Of a DNA stretch of 10,213 bases, positions 7,989 through 10,213 are shown in pieces. A model generated the notes under the pieces. It had not been told where the DNA came from, did not search any database, and saw nothing but the letters and a program-made list of their open reading frames with translations. Both the position numbers and the translations under genes were made by a program. How positions within the stretch are numbered: the stretch's first letter is position 1; every line of letters begins with the position of its first letter. The stretch comes from Candidatus Agrococcus pullicola. GTDB lineage: Bacteria > Actinomycetota > Actinomycetes > Actinomycetales > Microbacteriaceae. The stretch is from assembly GCA_019115685.1 (NCBI GenBank), contig DXDC01000352.1:1-10213 (forward strand), written 5' to 3'.

Positions 7989-9086
7989 TTAGCCTGCCAT
8001 CTGCGAGATCGACTCGGTGATCTGATCGCGCAGCGTGGACGAGAGAGGAGCCGAGCCGGCCGCATCCGCTGCGACCTGCTGACCGTCCTCGGAGGTGATG
8101 TAGGTCAGGTACTCCTGAACGAGTTCGCCCTTCGCGGCGTCTTCGTACGTGGAGCATGCGATCGCGTAGGCGACGAGCACGGCCGGGTAGACGCCGGGTT
8201 CGGTCGTCGTGCGGTCGATCTCCACCGCGAGGTCGCCATCGGGGCGTCCATCCTCGATCGGCGAAGCGTCTACGACTGCAGCAGCAGCCTCGGCCGAGTA
8301 GGGTACGTATTCGTCGCCGACCTGCAGAGCGACGGTTCCGAGACCGTCGGCACGGGATGCGTCGACGTAGCCGAACGTCCCGACGTTGTTGCTGACCGCA
8401 TCGACGACCCCCGAGGTCTGCTGTGCGCCCTCGCCACCGTCCCAGGGCCAGGTGCCCGAGGGCTCCTCGGTCCAGTCGTCAGGCGCGACCGCGTGCAGAT
8501 AGTCGGCCAAATTCTCCGACGTGCCGGAGTCGTCCGAGCGGTAGACCGGGGAGATGGCCTGGTCGGGGAGCTCGACACCCTCGTTCTGCGAGGCGATGGC
8601 TTCGTCATTCCAGTTGGTGATCTCACCCTTGAAGATCTGCGTGATCGTCGCAGCATCCATGTTGAGCTCGTCGATGCCGTCGAGGTTGAAGACGACCGCG
8701 ATCGGGGAGATGTAGATCGGGAGGTTGATCGGGTAACCGTCTGCTGTGCAGAGGGATGATTCTTCCCCGGCGTCCAAAACAGCGTCCGAGCCGGCGAAAT
8801 CGGCGCCGCCACCGACGAATGCTTCACGCCCCGCTCCGGAACCCTGAGCATCGTAGTTGACGGTAACGCCGTCGTTCGCAGTCTGGAAGCCTGCGACCCA
8901 GGCCTCCGAGGCTGCACCGATTGACGATGCGCCGACGCCGTTCAGCGTGCCGGACAACGAGGTCGTCTCGTCGCCGCCGTTGTCGTCGGAGTTGTCTCCG
9001 CCGCCTTCGTTCGCTGCGCAGGAGCTCAGCAGGAGTGCTCCGGCGGCTGCGATTGCTGCTACGCGGCCAAGCTTCGTGAACTTCAC
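7989..9086 (-). CDS. pstS: phosphate ABC transporter substrate-binding lipoprotein PstS
   Basis: 365-residue lipoprotein that binds inorganic phosphate outside the membrane and hands it to PstC/PstA. The start chosen is GTG 9086-9084, giving MKFTKLGR, a hydrophobic stretch 9-20 and the lipobox LSSC with lipid-anchored Cys23. GAAGGGAA lies a few bases upstream. The frame stays open to 9383, but the extra sequence is Arg/Pro-rich, lacks a signal peptide and would cover the promoter. After Cys23 comes a Gly/Asp/Asn-rich linker (26-42). Phosphate-contact segments of the family are present: GVGASS at 50-55, GSGAGREAF at 82-90, DFAGSDA at 96-102, and YRSDDSGTSENL at 182-193. The C-terminal half has VSNNVGTFGYVD (231-242) and PAVLVAYAIAC (301-311). 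First gene of pstSCAB, behind a PHO box. Confidence 0.97.
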   Translation of the reverse strand: MKFTKLGRVAAIAAAGALLLSSCAANEGGGDNSDDNGGDETTSLSGTLNGVGASSIGAASEAWVAGFQTANDGVTVNYDAQGSGAGREAFVGGGADFAGSDAVLDAGEESSLCTADGYPINLPIYISPIAVVFNLDGIDELNMDAATITQIFKGEITNWNDEAIASQNEGVELPDQAISPVYRSDDSGTSENLADYLHAVAPDDWTEEPSGTWPWDGGEGAQQTSGVVDAVSNNVGTFGYVDASRADGLGTVALQVGDEYVPYSAEAAAAVVDASPIEDGRPDGDLAVEIDRTTTEPGVYPAVLVAYAIACSTYEDAAKGELVQEYLTYITSEDGQQVAADAAGSAPLSSTLRDQITESISQMAG

Positions 9087-9163
9087 GGTTTTCCCTTCGG
9101 AAGATCTGTTAACGGGATGCCCCATTACGGACAAGCACGGGACTCTCTCGCGTGCCACGGGCA

Positions 9164-9169
9164 ACGATA
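9164..9169 (-). promoter_or_regulatory. candidate -10 box (TATCGT) of the pstS promoter
   Basis: On the minus strand TATCGT fits TAnnnT. It lies 31 bases downstream of the PHO box and would put the transcript start near 9157, about 70 bases before the pstS GTG. There is no good -35, as expected for a promoter that depends on an activator bound upstream. Other -10 placements are possible. Confidence 0.35.
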
Positions 9170-9200
9170 GGCATGCCGGGTGGACAGTTTTCCCCGTTCC

Positions 9201-9218
9201 GGTGAACGGCAGGTGAAC
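9201..9218 (-). promoter_or_regulatory. PHO box (tandem GTTCACC) upstream of pstS
   Basis: The minus strand reads GTTCACCTGCCGTTCACC: two identical GTTCACC units exactly 11 bases apart (9218-9212 and 9207-9201). This is the actinobacterial PhoP-type PHO-box pattern. A weaker third unit, TGTCTCC at 9229-9223, continues the 11-base phase upstream. The units are also wrapped in two inverted repeats, CGGCAG/CTGCCG (9207-9212 and 9218-9223) and CCGTTC/GAACGG (9194-9199 and 9204-9209). The position upstream of pstS suits induction under phosphate starvation. The regulator gene itself is not in this window. Confidence 0.8.
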
Positions 9219-9263
9219 TGCCGGAGACAAACTCGGGCGGGGGCCGAGGGTTCGTCGGTGGCA

Positions 9264-9347
9264 AGAGAAAAGCCTGGCCGCGGAACGCCTCTCGGCGAGT
9301 GGCCGCTCGAAGCGGCGATAATTGGAGCCCGGGGTTCGCGACCAGGC
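9264..9347 (-). ncRNA. branched RNA structure with U-tract: candidate small RNA, or complex terminator of the 212-residue gene
   Basis: On the minus strand the 11 bases 9347-9337 (GCCTGGTCGCG) pair continuously with 9282-9272 (CGCGGCCAGGC), the 9341-9278 pair being a G-U that exists only in minus-strand RNA. The stem encloses a hairpin at 9316-9302 (GCCGC, loop TTCGA, GCGGC) and one at 9297-9286 (CGCC, GNRA loop GAGA, GGCG). The 3' arm runs directly into TTTTCTCTT (9271-9264 and beyond). A TAGAAT box at 9360-9355 would place a transcript start at about 9348, next to the first paired base. Two readings fit: a self-standing RNA of about 80-85 bases, or an elaborate terminator 62 bases beyond the stop of the upstream gene. 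I do not recognise a known RNA family. That the RNA folds this way is fairly secure; that it is a separate gene is inference. Confidence 0.4.
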
Positions 9348-9354
9348 ATTCATG

Positions 9355-9360
9355 ATTCTA
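9355..9360 (-). promoter_or_regulatory. candidate -10 box (TAGAAT) just upstream of the branched RNA structure
   Basis: TAGAAT matches five of six positions of TATAAT on the minus strand and is followed by CATGAAT, then the first base of the closing stem at 9347. The expected -35 position holds GTGCAT, which is a poor match, so the promoter call rests on the -10 box and its spacing alone. Confidence 0.3.
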
Positions 9361-9408
9361 CCGCGGATGCTTCGGCTATGCACTGGGGCGTGTTGGCCCG
9401 TGGAACCG

Positions 9409-10047
9409 TTAGTGCAGGTCGTCGATGCGCCACAGCTGTGCGCAGCGCTCGAAGTCCTGAGCGATTTCGATGAGCGTTCTGGCTTTGCGTGTCAGTTCGG
9501 TTGCCCGGTCGTCGTCAAGCGCATCCAGTTCGTCGGCTGTCTCAAGTGCTCCCGAGGCGACGACCCTGCAGAACGAAGCGGAACGTTCGAGTGCAAGGGC
9601 GAAGTCTCCGGCGAAGACTCCGTGCAGGATCTTGTCGCTGAGTTCGACCATCTGCTCCGGCCCTGTCGGAGTCTCCACTCCGGCAACCGCTGCGTCTACC
9701 GTCTCAAGGCGGCTGACGCCGGCAGTGAACAGCGTCGCGGTTTCGTCCGTGCGCTGAGCGATCATCGTCGACACGAGATGGATGCGCCACAGTGCACCGG
9801 GGAGGGAATGCTCGGGTGCCTGCGACCAGAGTTCTGCGACGGAGTCGATGCCGTCTTCGCGTGCGAGCAACTGGATGCGCTGCAGCACGCGCTTCGATTC
9901 TTCGCTGCCAGCGCCGCTGCGAACTCTCGTCAGCAATGCCGTCGCAGTGTCATGCGCGAGCTGTGTCCGCAACGCGGGGTCGACGTCCCCTTCGAACTGC
10001 TCGAACCAAGCGGAATCGAACTGTACTGGCCTGCGGTGTTCGGACAT
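9409..10047 (-). CDS. uncharacterised actinobacterial protein, all-helical, 212 residues
   Basis: I do not recognise a functional domain. The product is soluble and acidic, with no signal peptide, membrane segment or cysteine motif. It looks helical throughout, with amphipathic stretches at about 23-43, 51-63, 82-98, 132-168 and 181-207. Notable stretches are ELWSQAPEHSLPGALWRIHLV (72-92, two Trp) and KILHGVFAGDFALALERSASF (139-159). From memory, unverified, similar proteins occur widely in Microbacteriaceae and some are labelled DNA-directed RNA polymerase subunit beta; nothing here resembles RpoB. The start ATG 10047-10045 has AGGGGA three bases upstream, and in-frame codon usage is like its neighbours. 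It is divergent from tRNA-Lys and separated from pstS by a terminator-like structure and the PHO box, so it is probably not part of the phosphate operon. Confidence 0.85.
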   Translation of the reverse strand: MSEHRRPVQFDSAWFEQFEGDVDPALRTQLAHDTATALLTRVRSGAGSEESKRVLQRIQLLAREDGIDSVAELWSQAPEHSLPGALWRIHLVSTMIAQRTDETATLFTAGVSRLETVDAAVAGVETPTGPEQMVELSDKILHGVFAGDFALALERSASFCRVVASGALETADELDALDDDRATELTRKARTLIEIAQDFERCAQLWRIDDLH

Positions 10048-10072
10048 GCATCCCCTCTCAAGACCGACTTCG

Positions 10073-10078
10073 AGGGTA
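10073..10078 (-). promoter_or_regulatory. possible -10 box (TACCCT) for the 212-residue gene
   Basis: TACCCT on the minus strand fits TAnnnT and would start transcription near 10066, giving a leader of about 19 bases that contains the AGGGGA ribosome binding site. A TTCGCG 18 bases upstream is a poor -35. The box sits inside an imperfect inverted repeat (10072-10095). Confidence 0.25.
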
Positions 10079-10143
10079 GCGGCAAGACCGCCCTCACGCG
10101 AACTGCGGTCACTGCGAGCGCATCGTGGAGCTCAAAAATTCTG

Positions 10144-10149
10144 TAAGCT
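10144..10149 (+). promoter_or_regulatory. possible -10 box (TAAGCT) for tRNA-Lys
   Basis: TAAGCT, preceded by a TG dinucleotide, fits TAnnnT and would start transcription near 10156, about three bases before the tRNA. No clear -35 is seen. Confidence 0.25.
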
Positions 10150-10158
10150 TGTCGAGTT

Positions 10159-10213
10159 GGGCCTGTAGCTCAGTTGGCAGAGCATCGGACTTTTAATCCG
10201 CTGGTCCCGGGTT
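10159..10213 (+). tRNA. tRNA-Lys (anticodon TTT), cut by the right edge
   Basis: 55 bases of a tRNA. In order: acceptor strand GGGCCTG, TA, D-stem GCTC with loop AGTTGGCA and GAGC, anticodon stem TCGGA with loop CTTTTAA (anticodon TTT, lysine), returning strand TCCGC, variable TGGTC, then the T-stem start CCGGG and TT. The remaining T-loop and the acceptor 3' strand fall outside the window. The first anticodon-stem pair (27-43) is T and C, a mismatch; the other four pairs are good. Confidence 0.95.

Noticed and set aside
9232..9248. Small hairpin CTCGG/CCGAG between the branched RNA and the PHO box.
   Set aside because: Only 5 bp with a 7-base loop in GC-rich sequence; expected by chance and adds nothing to the T-tract terminator signal.
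9272..9347. A tRNA-like gene, because the structure is 76 bases with a closed acceptor-like stem.
   Set aside because: The closing stem is 11 bp rather than 7, there is no D-arm GCTC/GAGC or T-loop in the right place, and no anticodon arm can be drawn.
9087..9383. N-terminal extension of pstS to a 464-residue product.
   Set aside because: The added part is Arg/Pro-rich, has no signal peptide, and would place the PHO box, the -10 and the branched RNA structure inside the gene. The lipoprotein signal begins at GTG 9086 behind a good ribosome binding site.
9322..10146. 274-codon open frame on the plus strand.
   Set aside because: It is opposite the 212-residue gene, begins inside the branched RNA structure, and shows no coding signs of its own.
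1..10213. CRISPR array, insertion sequence, prophage or att site.
   Set aside because: No regularly spaced repeats, transposase motifs or flanking terminal repeats were seen; the tRNA is cut by the window edge, so integration at its 3' end cannot be judged.

Overview
The window looks like the chromosome of a high-GC Gram-positive actinobacterium, most likely a Microbacteriaceae relative. The evidence is the GC-rich codon use, GTG starts on most of the genes, a DUF222/HNH gene of the kind that is multicopy in Actinobacteria, the ppk1-mutT1 pairing known from mycobacteria, and a tandem GTTCACC PHO box. Genus assignment is inference.

Layout: (1) 1-1300, plus strand: a decayed DUF222-HNH endonuclease gene, cut by the window edge and disabled by a frameshift near 903-913 and a TGA at 1094. 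(2) 1390-1866, minus: a GNAT acetyltransferase, divergent from the next unit. (3) 1951-5054, plus: polyphosphate kinase ppk1 and a Nudix plus histidine-phosphatase MutT1-type sanitiser, joined by a GTGA stop/start overlap. (4) 9086-5070, minus: the high-affinity phosphate transporter operon pstS-pstC-pstA-pstB, converging on mutT1 with a 15-base gap. (5) 9087-9408: a 322-base intergenic region with the pst promoter, a very good PHO box, and a compact branched RNA structure. (6) 9409-10047, minus: an uncharacterised all-helical 212-residue protein. (7) 10159 to the right edge, plus: the first 55 bases of tRNA-Lys(TTT).

Functionally, about 7 kb is a phosphate-acquisition and storage block. PstS captures inorganic phosphate outside the membrane, PstC/PstA carry it across using ATP hydrolysed by PstB, and Ppk1 stores it as polyphosphate. 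MutT1 next door cleans oxidised nucleotides. No phoU and no phoP/phoR-type regulator gene is in the window, so control must come from elsewhere, acting through the PHO box at 9201-9218.

The protein-coding content is ordinary. The part most worth a second look is non-coding. At 9347-9272 on the minus strand an 11-bp closing stem (with a G-U pair that exists only on that strand) encloses two hairpins. It starts about 8 bases after a TAGAAT -10-like box and ends in a TTTTCTCTT tract. It is either an elaborate terminator for the 212-residue gene or a small independent RNA gene just upstream of the PHO-controlled pst promoter. A perfect 15-bp hairpin between pstS and pstC is a second RNA-level element.
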